A stretch of 64,000 nt of DNA from NCBI GenBank assembly GCA_036389335.1, contig DASVQC010000032.1, positions 27,509 through 91,508 of the forward strand, written 5' to 3'. Numbering within the stretch: the first letter of the stretch is position 1; every line of letters starts with the position of its first letter. Under the pieces are notes generated by a model. That model was not told the DNA's origin. It did not search any database and saw only the letters and a program-made list of their open reading frames with translations. A program made the translations under genes and the position numbers. Of this stretch, positions 51,010 to 59,395 are shown piece by piece. This DNA comes from JAIVGV01 sp036389335. GTDB taxonomy: Bacteria > Acidobacteriota > Blastocatellia > Pyrinomonadales > Pyrinomonadaceae.

Positions 51010-51841
51010 GCGAGGTTTACCAGCCGGACTGCAAATGAGGCATGATGCTCATTATGTCGAGGAGCTGGCAGGGAACCAACCGCAACCCATCGGGCGGTCT
51101 CTCCCTCTCGACCACCTCGATCCCAACCCGAAACAGCCCAGGGTCGAAATCGGCGACCTGACGGAGTTAATCGCGTCGATTAAAGAGAAGGGGGTTTTAG
51201 AACCTCTGTTAGTCAAGCCGTCTTCGATGGGGCGGTGGATGATTATCGCCGGGGAGAGGCGTTGGCATGCGTCTAAGGCTGCCGGACTGAGGGAAGTGCC
51301 CTGCATTGAAATGGATGTCGACGACCGGGAGGTCGCCGAGATCGCTCTGATCGAAAATATGCAGCGCAAAGACCTAACGGCTTGGGAGGAGGCGGACGGG
51401 CTCGCCGCATTGTGTGAGAAATTCGGTTATACGCATGATGACGCGGCGAAAAAATTAGGAAAGAGTCGAACGACGGTTACCGAAGCGCTGTCGATCGCCT
51501 CACTCCCTGAGGTGATACGTGAAGAATGTCGGCGTGCCGACATAGGCGCCAAGACGACGCTGTTAGAGATAGCGCGCCAGCCGGACGACGCTTCGATGTT
51601 CAGCATCCTGAGAGAGATTACGCAGAAGAAGCTCAGCCGTGAAGAGGTGCGGAAGGCACGCCGCTCAAAGCGGGAAGGAGTACGGGAAGCAGGGGGGCGT
51701 CCCCCCTTTGTTTTTAAATACGAATCGCCGGCAGAGCCGTACCGCGTCGAGGTGACCTTTAAGGACGGGGAAGCGGCGGAAGATCGTGTGCGTATCGCCT
51801 TACTTGCCGCAATCGGGTCTCTCACGGAGAGTAGCAAGTGA
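51002..51841 (+). CDS. parB: ParB/Spo0J chromosome-partition protein (CTP switch)
   Basis: This 279-residue protein starts at a GTG (51002) inside the parA stop region. Its ParB N-terminal domain has LDPNPKQPRV, the CTP-binding box IAGERRWHAS (GERRxRA-like) and EIALIENMQRKDLTAWEEA. The HTH motif (about 135-160; HDDAAKKLGKSRTTVTEAL) binds parS. The C-terminal part is a short dimerisation domain. The N-terminal 30 residues include a GLPAGLQMRH segment, perhaps the ParA-stimulating arm. No consensus parS is evident in the window; a poor half match occurs at about 53750. The pair lies about 2.3 kb from the dif-like site, an unusual place. Confidence 0.95.
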   Translation: MSKRGLPAGLQMRHDAHYVEELAGNQPQPIGRSLPLDHLDPNPKQPRVEIGDLTELIASIKEKGVLEPLLVKPSSMGRWMIIAGERRWHASKAAGLREVPCIEMDVDDREVAEIALIENMQRKDLTAWEEADGLAALCEKFGYTHDDAAKKLGKSRTTVTEALSIASLPEVIREECRRADIGAKTTLLEIARQPDDASMFSILREITQKKLSREEVRKARRSKREGVREAGGRPPFVFKYESPAEPYRVEVTFKDGEAAEDRVRIALLAAIGSLTESSK

Positions 51842-51859
51842 AGAGTGTCTCACAATGCG

Positions 51860-52387
51860 TCAACCCCTTGTCTTGGCTGCGTTCTTCCTGAGAGTCCTTG
51901 CCCATCTTTCGAGATGTGCTTCGAACGGCTTAAACAGGCGCGTGCGAAACTTATGTTCTGAACTGCTCCAAAGCTTCAAATATTTTTCCGTATAACTACG
52001 AATCGCATGCTCCATCTGCCCGCGTTTAACGGAATGGCGCAAGGTTGAATGATAGTGCTGTCCTACTAAAGAGATGAGGAGGGCGGCCAAGTTGCTTTTG
52101 AAAGATAAACGCAGCATTAAACGCTTTTGGAGTGGTTGAGTGGGGCCGAAGAGTGTGTCTGTGGCAATCTCCAGCCAGGCGGGCTGCGGTCCCTGCTTGG
52201 GATGGTACAGAGCCGGAAGCTCTAAATTTCGAGCCACCCCTCTGGGGTCTTCAATCTTCTTGACGAATCGAACGTGATCAAGCCCGCGCAAGTGTTCGCG
52301 CGGTAATACCTTAACTACTCTCTCGACAAGAGTAGAAATATTCTTCGATATTTTACCCTCTAAATTATTTTCGAATTTAATCTGCAT
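51860..52387 (-). CDS. Conserved-looking unknown protein between parB and xerD
   Basis: This 175-residue protein begins MQIKFENNLEGKISKNIS and is basic and helical towards the end (HAIRSYTEKYLKLWSS, RTLRKNAAKTRG). It has a distinctive central HYHSTLRH cluster in a hydrophobic context (AALLISLVGQHYHSTLRH), which could be a degenerate metal site. I recognise no family. It is transcribed towards parB and divergent from xerD, with 79 bases between the two starts. The gene is AT-rich like its neighbours. Its position in a partition/recombination locus suggests a link to chromosome segregation, but that is inference only. Confidence 0.62.
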   Translation of the reverse strand: MQIKFENNLEGKISKNISTLVERVVKVLPREHLRGLDHVRFVKKIEDPRGVARNLELPALYHPKQGPQPAWLEIATDTLFGPTQPLQKRLMLRLSFKSNLAALLISLVGQHYHSTLRHSVKRGQMEHAIRSYTEKYLKLWSSSEHKFRTRLFKPFEAHLERWARTLRKNAAKTRG

Positions 52388-52466
52388 GGCGAAAACTTTA
52401 GGTTGAAAGGCTCAATACGTCAAGTCAACGACTTAATCGTGGGCCGTTTATAAGGGGGAACAATCC

Positions 52467-53366
52467 TTGAGAGATTACGTTAAGACCTACCTCAGTTTTC
52501 TGCAGGTCGAGAAGGGGTTAACGAAGAATTCGTTGATCAATTATTTGAATGATCTGAGACATCTGGAAAATTACGCCTCCTCGAGAGGGATATCGCCGCC
52601 CGACCTCGACAAAGTAGAACTAGTAAAGTGGTTGAGACTCCAATCCCGGCAAGGTCTATCCCCCGGGACTATCGCGCGGCGTATCTCCAGCGTCAAAGGG
52701 TTCTATAAGTATCTGCAATTAGATGGGGTGATCAAACAGAGTCCGGCGGAGGAATTGGTCCCGCCTCGGATGGTAAAGCAGCTTCCGCAATATTTGTCAG
52801 AGGGAGATGTAGTAAAGCTCATCGAGGCGGCCAGCGGGGAGACCGTGGAAGGAATTAGAGACTCCGCAATGTTGGAACTACTCTATGCCACGGGTCTCAG
52901 AGTTTCCGAGTTGGTAAATCTTAATATGGGTGACGTTGATCTGGCTCGCGCGCTGTTGAAATGCAGCGGTAAAGGAAACAAGCAACGCTTAATACCGATT
53001 GGGAAAGATGCCGTTCAATCGCTACGTAGGTATCTAGATACACGCTCCTTGACTCGCGGTGGCCAGACATCGAGCTATTTATTCGTCAAGGGTGTCGGCA
53101 AAAGGTTAACGAGACAAGACGTTTGGAAAATCCTCAAAAGGTGCGCCCGGCAGACTGGAATCGAAAATGCCAACCCACATAGTTGGCGGCATAGCTTTGC
53201 CACACATTTAACGCAGAGGGGGGCTGACTCCCGCACTGTTCAAACTCTCTTAGGGCACAGCGATCTCAGTACGACGCAGATATATACGCACCTCTCAAAA
53301 TCCAATTTGCGCGAGACGCTGGACAAATTTCACCCTCGGGACAAGGGCACTTCTGACGTCCGATAA
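52467..53366 (+). CDS. xerD: Tyrosine recombinase XerD-like
   Basis: It starts at a TTG (52467) preceded by AAGGGGGA. The 299-residue protein has an N-terminal SAM-like core-binding domain (about 1-95) and a catalytic domain. Active-site residues are Arg145 (ATGLRVSEL), Lys169 or 172 (SGKGNK), His238-x-x-Arg241 (PHSWRHSFATHL), His264 (LLGHSDLSTTQ) and Tyr273 (QIYTHL). The C-terminus FHPRDK matches XerD. XerD with XerC resolves chromosome dimers at dif under FtsK control. The final codons overlap the dif-like site at 53356-53383, an arrangement like XerS-difSL or XerH, where the gene adjoins its site. XerC is not seen in the window. Confidence 0.95.
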   Translation: MRDYVKTYLSFLQVEKGLTKNSLINYLNDLRHLENYASSRGISPPDLDKVELVKWLRLQSRQGLSPGTIARRISSVKGFYKYLQLDGVIKQSPAEELVPPRMVKQLPQYLSEGDVVKLIEAASGETVEGIRDSAMLELLYATGLRVSELVNLNMGDVDLARALLKCSGKGNKQRLIPIGKDAVQSLRRYLDTRSLTRGGQTSSYLFVKGVGKRLTRQDVWKILKRCARQTGIENANPHSWRHSFATHLTQRGADSRTVQTLLGHSDLSTTQIYTHLSKSNLRETLDKFHPRDKGTSDVR

Positions 53367-53383
53367 TAGATATTATGTATAAT
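53356..53383 (+). other. dif-like XerCD recombination site overlapping the xerD stop codon
   Basis: The 28 bases divide into a left arm ACGTCCGATAA, centre TAGATA and right arm TTATGTATAAT. By my alignment 22 of 28 positions equal the B. subtilis dif as I recall it and 18 of 28 the E. coli dif. The XerD-type arm (TTATGT-AAT) is best conserved. TATTAT-GT-ATAATA is also a perfect palindrome within it. The overlap of arm and gene makes the xerD stop (TAA, 53364-53366) part of the site. Identification is by eye. Confidence 0.8.
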
Positions 53384-53465
53384 AGGCTTGTGTGAATCTT
53401 TACTTATGGCGTGCGCCTTCCGACTCTCTGATCCTCGAAGAAGTTCTTACAAGCTCCGTTCAAGC

Positions 53466-53494
53466 TTGACACCCTCGGCATCGACTGTTAAATT
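53466..53494 (+). promoter_or_regulatory. Candidate sigma-70 promoter of metK
   Basis: A perfect -35 TTGACA (53466-53471), a 17-base spacer and TAAATT (53489-53494) precede the metK start by 45 bases. This is the best promoter that I see in the trough. Confidence 0.65.
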
Positions 53495-53538
53495 ACGCGG
53501 TCTTTTTCGCTTACAGTCAATCCACAAGAGGTATCACG

Positions 53539-54690
53539 TTGCATAATCAGACCAGCTACCTGTTTACTTCTGAGTCCGTTACGGAAGGACACCCGGACAA
53601 AATTGCAGATCAGATCTCAGACGCCATCCTGGATGAAATCTTAACAGTGGATCCCACCGCCCGCGTCGCATGCGAAACGCTGGTGACAACCGGTCTGGTG
53701 ATCATCGCGGGCGAAATCACCGCCGACGCCTTTATCGACTATCAGCGAGTGGCACGTGAAACCGTTAGAGAGATAGGTTATACGAGAGCGAAATATGGTT
53801 TCGATTGTGATACTTGCAGCGTCCTGACGGCTATTGATCGCCAATCGCCGGATATCGCGATGGGCGTCGACACGGGCGGGGCCGGCGATCAGGGTTTAAT
53901 GTTTGGCTTCGCCTGTAACGAAACGCCCGAATTAATGCCGCTGCCTATTCAACTCGCACACAGCCTCTCCCGGCGACTGAGCAAGGTGCGAAAAGACAAT
54001 CTCCTACCTTACCTGCGCCCGGACGGGAAATCCCAAGTCACGATCGAGTATAAAGACGGGAGGCCCTTCCGCGTAGAGGCGGTCGTCATCTCCACACAGC
54101 ACGACGCCGAAGTCAGTACGGAGAAATTACGTGAAGATATTAATTCACACGTCATCAACCCCACCGTCCCGCGCGAACTGCTGGATAAAAACACCAAAAT
54201 CCATATTAATCCGACGGGTCGCTTCGTCACGGGAGGCCCTCAAGGGGATGCCGGACTGACGGGGCGGAAGATTATTGTCGACACCTATGGAGGGTACGCT
54301 CCACATGGGGGCGGAGCGTTTTCTGGCAAAGACCCCACTAAAGTAGACCGCTCAGCCGCCTACATGGCACGCTACATCGCCAAAAACATCATCGCTGCCG
54401 GTCTCTCAGATAAATGTTTAGTGCAACTGGCATATGCGATAGGTGTTGCCGAACCGGTCTCCGTGCTCGTCGATACGGGCGGGACGGGGCTCGTCGACGA
54501 AAGCAAGCTCGCGGCACTGGTCAGAGATTCTTTCGATCTCACCCCCCAAGGCATCATACGAGACCTTAAGCTAAGACGGCCAATCTACAGACGGACGGCA
54601 AGTTATGGTCACTTCGGGCGGCAGGACGAGGGTTTCAGTTGGGAAAATACGGATAAAGCTGAAGTTCTCCGGTCAGAGGCGGGCGTTTAA
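53539..54690 (+). CDS. metK: S-adenosylmethionine synthetase
   Basis: This 383-residue enzyme makes SAM from methionine and ATP. It starts at TTG 53539 with AGAGG nearby. It has the N-terminal SVTEGHPDKIADQISDA, GAGDQGLMFGFACNE and HGGGAFSGKDPTKVDRS (P-loop-like DPTKVDR). Its C-terminus is AYGHFGRQDEGFSWE. All active-site Asp and Lys residues of these motifs are present. It is followed after 20 bases by ahcY, so SAM synthesis and recovery of its by-product are co-transcribed. No SAM or SAH riboswitch is recognisable in the 172-base leader. Confidence 0.97.
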   Translation: MHNQTSYLFTSESVTEGHPDKIADQISDAILDEILTVDPTARVACETLVTTGLVIIAGEITADAFIDYQRVARETVREIGYTRAKYGFDCDTCSVLTAIDRQSPDIAMGVDTGGAGDQGLMFGFACNETPELMPLPIQLAHSLSRRLSKVRKDNLLPYLRPDGKSQVTIEYKDGRPFRVEAVVISTQHDAEVSTEKLREDINSHVINPTVPRELLDKNTKIHINPTGRFVTGGPQGDAGLTGRKIIVDTYGGYAPHGGGAFSGKDPTKVDRSAAYMARYIAKNIIAAGLSDKCLVQLAYAIGVAEPVSVLVDTGGTGLVDESKLAALVRDSFDLTPQGIIRDLKLRRPIYRRTASYGHFGRQDEGFSWENTDKAEVLRSEAGV

Positions 54691-54710
54691 CTAACTTTTG
54701 GAGGTCCTCG

Positions 54711-55988
54711 ATGAGCGTGTCAAAAGAAGCGGGCTACGATATAAAAGATATCGCCTTAGCAGAAGCCGGAAAGAAAAGGATTGAATGGGCCGAGCGGGAG
54801 ATGCCCGTCCTTCGACTTATCAAAGAGAAGTTCAGGTCGGAGAAACCCTTGGCCGACACCAGAGTGGTGGCATGCGCTCACGTCACTTCGGAGACGGCAA
54901 ATCTCGTCCGGGCGTTGCAAGCCGGCGGGGCCGAAACCGTCCTCATCGCCTCCAATCCCCTCTCGACGCAAGACGACGTGGCGGCGGCGCTCGTGGCGGA
55001 GTGGGGGGTGCGGGTCTACGCCATGAAGGGTGAATCGACGGAGGTCTACAATCGTCACGTCAGGATCGCGCTCGATTACCAACCGCAGATCATTATCGAT
55101 GACGGCTCGGACGTGGTCGCGACGCTGATCAAGGAGCGTCGCGACCTCCTCCCCGAAATCATCGGCACCACGGAGGAGACGACCACCGGCATCGTCCGCC
55201 TCCACGCCATGGAGCGTGCGGGGGTGTTAACGTTCCCCTCGATCGCGGTCAACGACGCGCAGACCAAACACTTCTTCGATAACAGGTACGGCACGGGTCA
55301 ATCGACTCTGGACGGGATCGTGCGTGCGACGAACGTCCTCCTGGCGGGGCGGGTGGTGGTGGTGCTCGGCTACGGCTGGTGCGGCAAAGGCGTCGCCATG
55401 CGCGCCCGCGGGATGGGGGCTAACGTGGTCGTTACGGAGGTGAACCCGATCAAGGCCGTCGAGGCCGTCATGGACGGCTTTCGTGTCCTCCCGATCGCCG
55501 AGGCCGCGCGAGTGGGCGACATTTTCATCACCGTGACCGGCAACAGACATGTCATCGACGGTCAACATTTCCGGCTCATGAAGGACGGCGCGATTGTTTG
55601 CAACAGCGGGCACTTCGACCTCGAACTCAACCTCGACGCGCTCCGGGAGTTGTCCGCACCTTCCGTCAACCTGCGCCCGTTCGTAGAGGAATACGTCCTC
55701 AGCGAAAATAAGAATCGCATCATCGTCCTCGGCGAGGGGCGACTCATCAACCTGGCCGCGGCGGAGGGGCATCCGGCTTCCGTCATGGATATGAGCTTCG
55801 CTAACCAAGCGCTCTCGGTCGAATACTTAATCAAGAACAAAGGGGGGTTGAGCCCCGGCGTGCACACGCTCCCTCAAGAGGTCGACACGGAGATCGCGAG
55901 CCTCAAACTCCGTTCCTTCGGGCTCGACATCGACGTGCTCACCCCCGAGCAGACCGAATACCTGTCGAGTTGGGAGATGGGTACCTAG
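54711..55988 (+). CDS. ahcY: Adenosylhomocysteinase
   Basis: This 425-residue enzyme splits S-adenosylhomocysteine into homocysteine and adenosine, relieving inhibition of methyltransferases. The ATG has TTGGAGG about eight bases upstream. It has the NAD-binding GYGWCGKGVAMRARGMGA near 220, the substrate-binding EETTTGIVRL and NSGHFDLE, and a C-terminal dimerisation arm. It lacks the 40-residue insertion of E. coli and plant-type enzymes, so it is the short type. Its composition is already GC-richer than metK, marking the right shoulder of the trough. It converges with the lptFG gene after 15 bases. Confidence 0.96.
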   Translation: MSVSKEAGYDIKDIALAEAGKKRIEWAEREMPVLRLIKEKFRSEKPLADTRVVACAHVTSETANLVRALQAGGAETVLIASNPLSTQDDVAAALVAEWGVRVYAMKGESTEVYNRHVRIALDYQPQIIIDDGSDVVATLIKERRDLLPEIIGTTEETTTGIVRLHAMERAGVLTFPSIAVNDAQTKHFFDNRYGTGQSTLDGIVRATNVLLAGRVVVVLGYGWCGKGVAMRARGMGANVVVTEVNPIKAVEAVMDGFRVLPIAEAARVGDIFITVTGNRHVIDGQHFRLMKDGAIVCNSGHFDLELNLDALRELSAPSVNLRPFVEEYVLSENKNRIIVLGEGRLINLAAAEGHPASVMDMSFANQALSVEYLIKNKGGLSPGVHTLPQEVDTEIASLKLRSFGLDIDVLTPEQTEYLSSWEMGT

Positions 55989-56003
55989 CCGCGGGAGGTT
56001 CGG

Positions 56004-58334
56004 TTAGGTTTTTGCTCTGGAGAAAAAATAAGTTCCGGTCAGCGCGAAAAGCAATGGCAATGCGCAAACGGCGGCCTGTGGGGGGAGCAGACCGTAAGCG
56101 CCGATCTGGGAAAAAAGGTTCGCCCCCAGCCAGTACAAGACCCCCGTGGCGATGGCAATCAGTAGCGGCATCATCGCCGATTTGCGACCGAAGGCGAGCG
56201 CAAGCGGCAACCCGTTGATCCACATCACCGCCGGACTGAGCGGGTCCAGCCTTCTCCTCCACAGAGCTATCGTCAGATAAGCTATCTGCTCCCGGCCAGC
56301 CCCGTGCGCCACCGCGTTTTTTAAGTGCTTGCTTAACTCGTCAGTGCTATATTCAGTCAGCTTTTTAAGCTCAGGCTTAAAAAGCTGAAATCTGGTCGCC
56401 TCATCCGTGAAGACGTCGCCCGACGCCTTCGTCCCTTCCCACGCCTTGGCCGGGAGTATTTTCAGGTAAGAGGCCGACTCTAGAGCCACCCCGCCGCCCT
56501 CCAAACTCTGTTCGGCGACGTTGCCCCAGACGACCCCTTCGAGAAAGACTCCCTCTGGATCGAATTCGTAGAGAGTGGGCTCCTTCACCGCCCCTGTCTC
56601 GGCGTCATATTTGTACGAGTACAGTTTGCGCGCTGACGCCGCCAGCCACAGATAGCCGGACGCCGTGTCGGCCCGAACTGGTCCCGAGCGCAGGCGCGAA
56701 CGTAGCTCTTCCTGTCTCACGTTCGCGCCGGGGAGCACCCGCTCCTGTACGAGCCAGAGCAGGGCGCACACGCCACAGACGAACCACAGAGAGGGCAGCG
56801 CCAGCCTGTAGAGGCTCTGCCCGCTCGACCACCATGAGATCGCCTCGCTGCGCCGGGCCATGAGCGCGTAGGTCACGAGTATCGAGATCAGTGTCGCGAC
56901 CGGCGCGACGCTCGTCGCGGCGAGCGGCGACAGGTAAAGAAGGTAGAGTGTCACCACCCTCGATCTGGAGCCGTCGGCGGCGACGAAACGCAGCGTCTCG
57001 AAGAACGTAAAAATGAGGAAGACCCCGACGAGCCCCAGCAGTGCGAGCGCGAAATACCAGATGAGCGTCCCGATGATCGAACGATCCAGTAAGCCCAGGA
57101 AAGATATTTGCCTGAGCGTTGTCGCCCCCGACCCTTCCCCGCCCCGCCTTGGCGCGGCGGCACGCCTTCCCGACAACTTCTTGACGGGCAGGAGGGAGTA
57201 GCTTTTATTCGCGCCCAGAGAGACGAGGATGACGCCCGCCGCCAAGGCCAAGAGGGTCGCGAACCACGCGCCGACGAACGGGGAGACGGTTCCAGTCCTC
57301 GACAGGTAGTCGCCCCCGAGGAATGCCAGATAAAAAATGATCATCGAGGCGACGGCGAGCACCGCCCCGAAGGCGCGCCCCCCCTTGCGTGCGCGCCCCC
57401 CGAGGCCGACGCCGAGGAGCACGAACGGCAAGGGCGTCATCGCCAACGCCATTCTCTTATGCACCGAAGATAAAAGCTCTCTCCGCTTGTTTATCGGACC
57501 CGAGCGCCAGCTCTCCAACAGCGCGGCCCATCCCATCTCCTCATAATCCTCGGCCCGCGCCAGTTGGCTCAGAAGCGCCGACCGTCCCGTGCTGAGTCGC
57601 ACGCGAAGCTGCTCGGACTTCTCCGTCACGACCGCCCTCTGCGCGGTGGCCGCCACACGTCCCGACGGCGGCGATGACGGCAAGGTGGTGACCATCGCGT
57701 CATGCAGGACCAGCTCGGTCTGATCGCCCGTCAGGTCGATCCTCCCCGAGCGCGCCGTCACCAGTCGCAGGTCGCCGCCCGGCTCCGACCAGTGTATAAA
57801 GACTTTCCGCCACTCGCCGCTCGCTTCGTCGCCTTCGCGGACGTAGATCAATTTCCCCGGCAACTGTGTGTTGAAGGTGCCCGGCTGAATCGGGGTCTCC
57901 AGCCGCTCGATCGTGGCGCGCAGTGCCGCCTGCCGCGCGGAGCGCGTGGCCGCGGGCGCCACCACGAACGCGTCGAACACAGTGAAGAGCGCGCAGGCGA
58001 GCCCCAGGGCGAGGGGGGGCAGCGTCAGCCTCCAGTTGCTCAGACCCGAGGCGCGAAAGACGACGAGCTCGCTGTCGCTCCCCATCCGCGCGAAGCCCGT
58101 GGCCGTCCCGATCAGCACGGCCATGGGGAGCGTGAAGAGGACGATGCCCGGCAAGACGCCGAGCAGTAGTTCCAGCGCAAAAGAGAGAGACGCGCGCGCC
58201 GCGCCGAGCGCCTCCGCCATCTTGCCCGCCTGCTGAGTTAAAAGCACCGCCGTCAAGATGACGAACGTGAGGAGCAGGTACGGCGCGATCGACCCGACGA
58301 CGTAGCGTCCCAGCAGGAGCCTGCCCGTGCGCAT
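56004..58334 (-). CDS. Fused LptF-LptG lipopolysaccharide-export permease
   Basis: This 776-residue protein joins two YjgP/YjgQ permease units that are separate genes in most Proteobacteria. The first unit (about 1-385) has helices near 15-35, 55-75, 98-118 and 300-380, and the second (about 425-776) has the same pattern after a Ser/Gly/Arg linker (GRRAAAPRRGGEGSGATT). The beta-jellyroll periplasmic domains lie between the helix sets, for example TARSGRIDLTGDQTELVLHD. It forms the transmembrane part of LptB2FG that extracts LPS from the inner membrane. LptB and LptC are not in the window. Confidence 0.88.
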   Translation of the reverse strand: MRTGRLLLGRYVVGSIAPYLLLTFVILTAVLLTQQAGKMAEALGAARASLSFALELLLGVLPGIVLFTLPMAVLIGTATGFARMGSDSELVVFRASGLSNWRLTLPPLALGLACALFTVFDAFVVAPAATRSARQAALRATIERLETPIQPGTFNTQLPGKLIYVREGDEASGEWRKVFIHWSEPGGDLRLVTARSGRIDLTGDQTELVLHDAMVTTLPSSPPSGRVAATAQRAVVTEKSEQLRVRLSTGRSALLSQLARAEDYEEMGWAALLESWRSGPINKRRELLSSVHKRMALAMTPLPFVLLGVGLGGRARKGGRAFGAVLAVASMIIFYLAFLGGDYLSRTGTVSPFVGAWFATLLALAAGVILVSLGANKSYSLLPVKKLSGRRAAAPRRGGEGSGATTLRQISFLGLLDRSIIGTLIWYFALALLGLVGVFLIFTFFETLRFVAADGSRSRVVTLYLLYLSPLAATSVAPVATLISILVTYALMARRSEAISWWSSGQSLYRLALPSLWFVCGVCALLWLVQERVLPGANVRQEELRSRLRSGPVRADTASGYLWLAASARKLYSYKYDAETGAVKEPTLYEFDPEGVFLEGVVWGNVAEQSLEGGGVALESASYLKILPAKAWEGTKASGDVFTDEATRFQLFKPELKKLTEYSTDELSKHLKNAVAHGAGREQIAYLTIALWRRRLDPLSPAVMWINGLPLALAFGRKSAMMPLLIAIATGVLYWLGANLFSQIGAYGLLPPQAAVCALPLLFALTGTYFFSRAKT
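57491..57498 (-). repeat. TCCGATAA motif copy (minus strand, right of dif)
   Basis: Minus strand reads GGGTCCGATAA inside the lptFG gene. Confidence 0.6.
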
Positions 58335-58389
58335 GAAAGTCTCGCCTCCTCGTATAGAAACGCGCCGCCGGGCGTGCGCGCGGGAATCA

Positions 58390-59136
58390 TCATGCGCCGC
58401 GCGGGCGCAGCACGGACTCCCTCTCCAGCGCCCGCGAGATCAGTACTCGCAGGAAATTCGCGGCCTCGTGTCCGCCGTGCGAATCCTTAACCGCCGCGCG
58501 CCGCGACCAACCCTCCGGAGGGGTTTTGAGCGCGCCATTCAAGAGCGCGAGAACCTCCCGCGAGATCGCCATCCCGCGCCCGTCCGCACAGCGCCGGCAT
58601 TCGACCGTGCTCCCCGAAGTTAGCGCCCCCGCCCCGGATTCCCCGCCCAAGGGCTCGCGGCAGGTCTCACACTTCGACAGGTCGGGCAGAAAGCCAGCGA
58701 GCTTGAGCGTCCACACCTCGCAATATCGTGAGACCCAGGCGACCTCCCCGGGTGATTGCGCCAAAGCTTCCAGGCACGCCCTCAGCATCCGGTAGAATCT
58801 CTCATCGGGCGCGCGCAGGGGGGCGAACTCGAGTATGAGCCCCGCCAGGTACTCGAGCTGGACGAACACCGCGTCGTCACGCGTGAGGTCGAAATAGGAG
58901 CGTGTGATCTCTGCCTGCGTAATGGAGACTAATTCGCGCGCCTCCTTCTCGAAGAACGTCAGCCGGACGAGCGTGAAGGGTTCGAGACTCGCGCCGAACT
59001 TGCTCTTAAGACGCCGCGCGCCGCGCGCCACTCCGCGCACCACCCCTTCCTGACTGGTGAGGAGCGTGGCGATCTTATCCGCCTCGCCGAGTTTGATGCT
59101 CCGCAAAACAATCGCGTCTGTCTCGGTCAGCCCCAT
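58390..59136 (-). CDS. recO: DNA repair protein RecO
   Basis: This 248-residue protein has an N-terminal OB fold (about 1-80; TDAIVLRSIKLGEADKIATLLT, RGVARGARRLKSKFGA) and a helical C-terminal domain with a zinc site (CETCREPL and CRRC near 155-185). RecO loads RecA with RecF and RecR and anneals single strands. It lies in the convergent arm after ahcY, next to the LptFG gene (56-base gap). The C-terminus is Arg-rich (LRPRGA). No recR is near. Confidence 0.93.
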   Translation of the reverse strand: MGLTETDAIVLRSIKLGEADKIATLLTSQEGVVRGVARGARRLKSKFGASLEPFTLVRLTFFEKEARELVSITQAEITRSYFDLTRDDAVFVQLEYLAGLILEFAPLRAPDERFYRMLRACLEALAQSPGEVAWVSRYCEVWTLKLAGFLPDLSKCETCREPLGGESGAGALTSGSTVECRRCADGRGMAISREVLALLNGALKTPPEGWSRRAAVKDSHGGHEAANFLRVLISRALERESVLRPRGA

Positions 59137-59211
59137 CTCTCCCCTTACCTAGTGATCAAGCGGTGTCAACCCACGAAGAGAGGTGGGTAGCCGGAGCCCT
59201 CAGCCCTGACC

Positions 59212-59219
59212 TTATCGGA
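59212..59219 (-). repeat. TCCGATAA motif copy (minus strand, right of dif)
   Basis: Minus strand reads GCGTCCGATAAGG in the gap between recO and the small membrane gene. Confidence 0.6.
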
Positions 59220-59224
59220 CGCGA

Positions 59225-59395
59225 CTAAAGCGGCAGCCAGTACAAGCCCCACGCCAACAGGAGACCGATCAGGATAAACTCGGCGAATATCTTCAGCCCG
59301 TAGAGCAGACTTTCTCTCCGCCCCTGACGACCGACCACGCCGAAGGCGACCGCCACGAACGCGGCGAAGGCGACCATTAATAGGAAATGGCTCAA
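59225..59395 (-). CDS. Small membrane protein (56 residues), translationally coupled
   Basis: The frame starts at TTG 59395, with GGGGAG six bases upstream, and reads MSHFLLMVAFAAFVAVAFGV. A basic turn (GRQGRRES) leads to a second helix (FAEFILIGLLLAWGLYWLPL), ending at TAG 59225. TTG overlaps the TGA of the gene upstream (TTGA), a classical coupling signal. Two membrane helices with a short polar hairpin are predicted. Short length limits certainty. Function unknown; likely a partner of the DUF6677-like protein. Confidence 0.6.
   Translation of the reverse strand: MSHFLLMVAFAAFVAVAFGVVGRQGRRESLLYGLKIFAEFILIGLLLAWGLYWLPL

Noticed and set aside
53367..53538. SAM or SAH riboswitch upstream of metK-ahcY
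   Set aside because: No core motif of SAM-I, SAM-II or SAH classes seen; a plain promoter explains the gap.
53740..53765. parS candidate GGCACGTGAAAC inside metK
   Set aside because: Only about 12 of 16 positions match the consensus, and only the right half; likely coding chance.
45060..55990. Assembly chimera or horizontally acquired island
   Set aside because: Composition changes gradually on both sides, genes are universal core genes and there is no integrase-att or transposase boundary; XerD is a housekeeping type.
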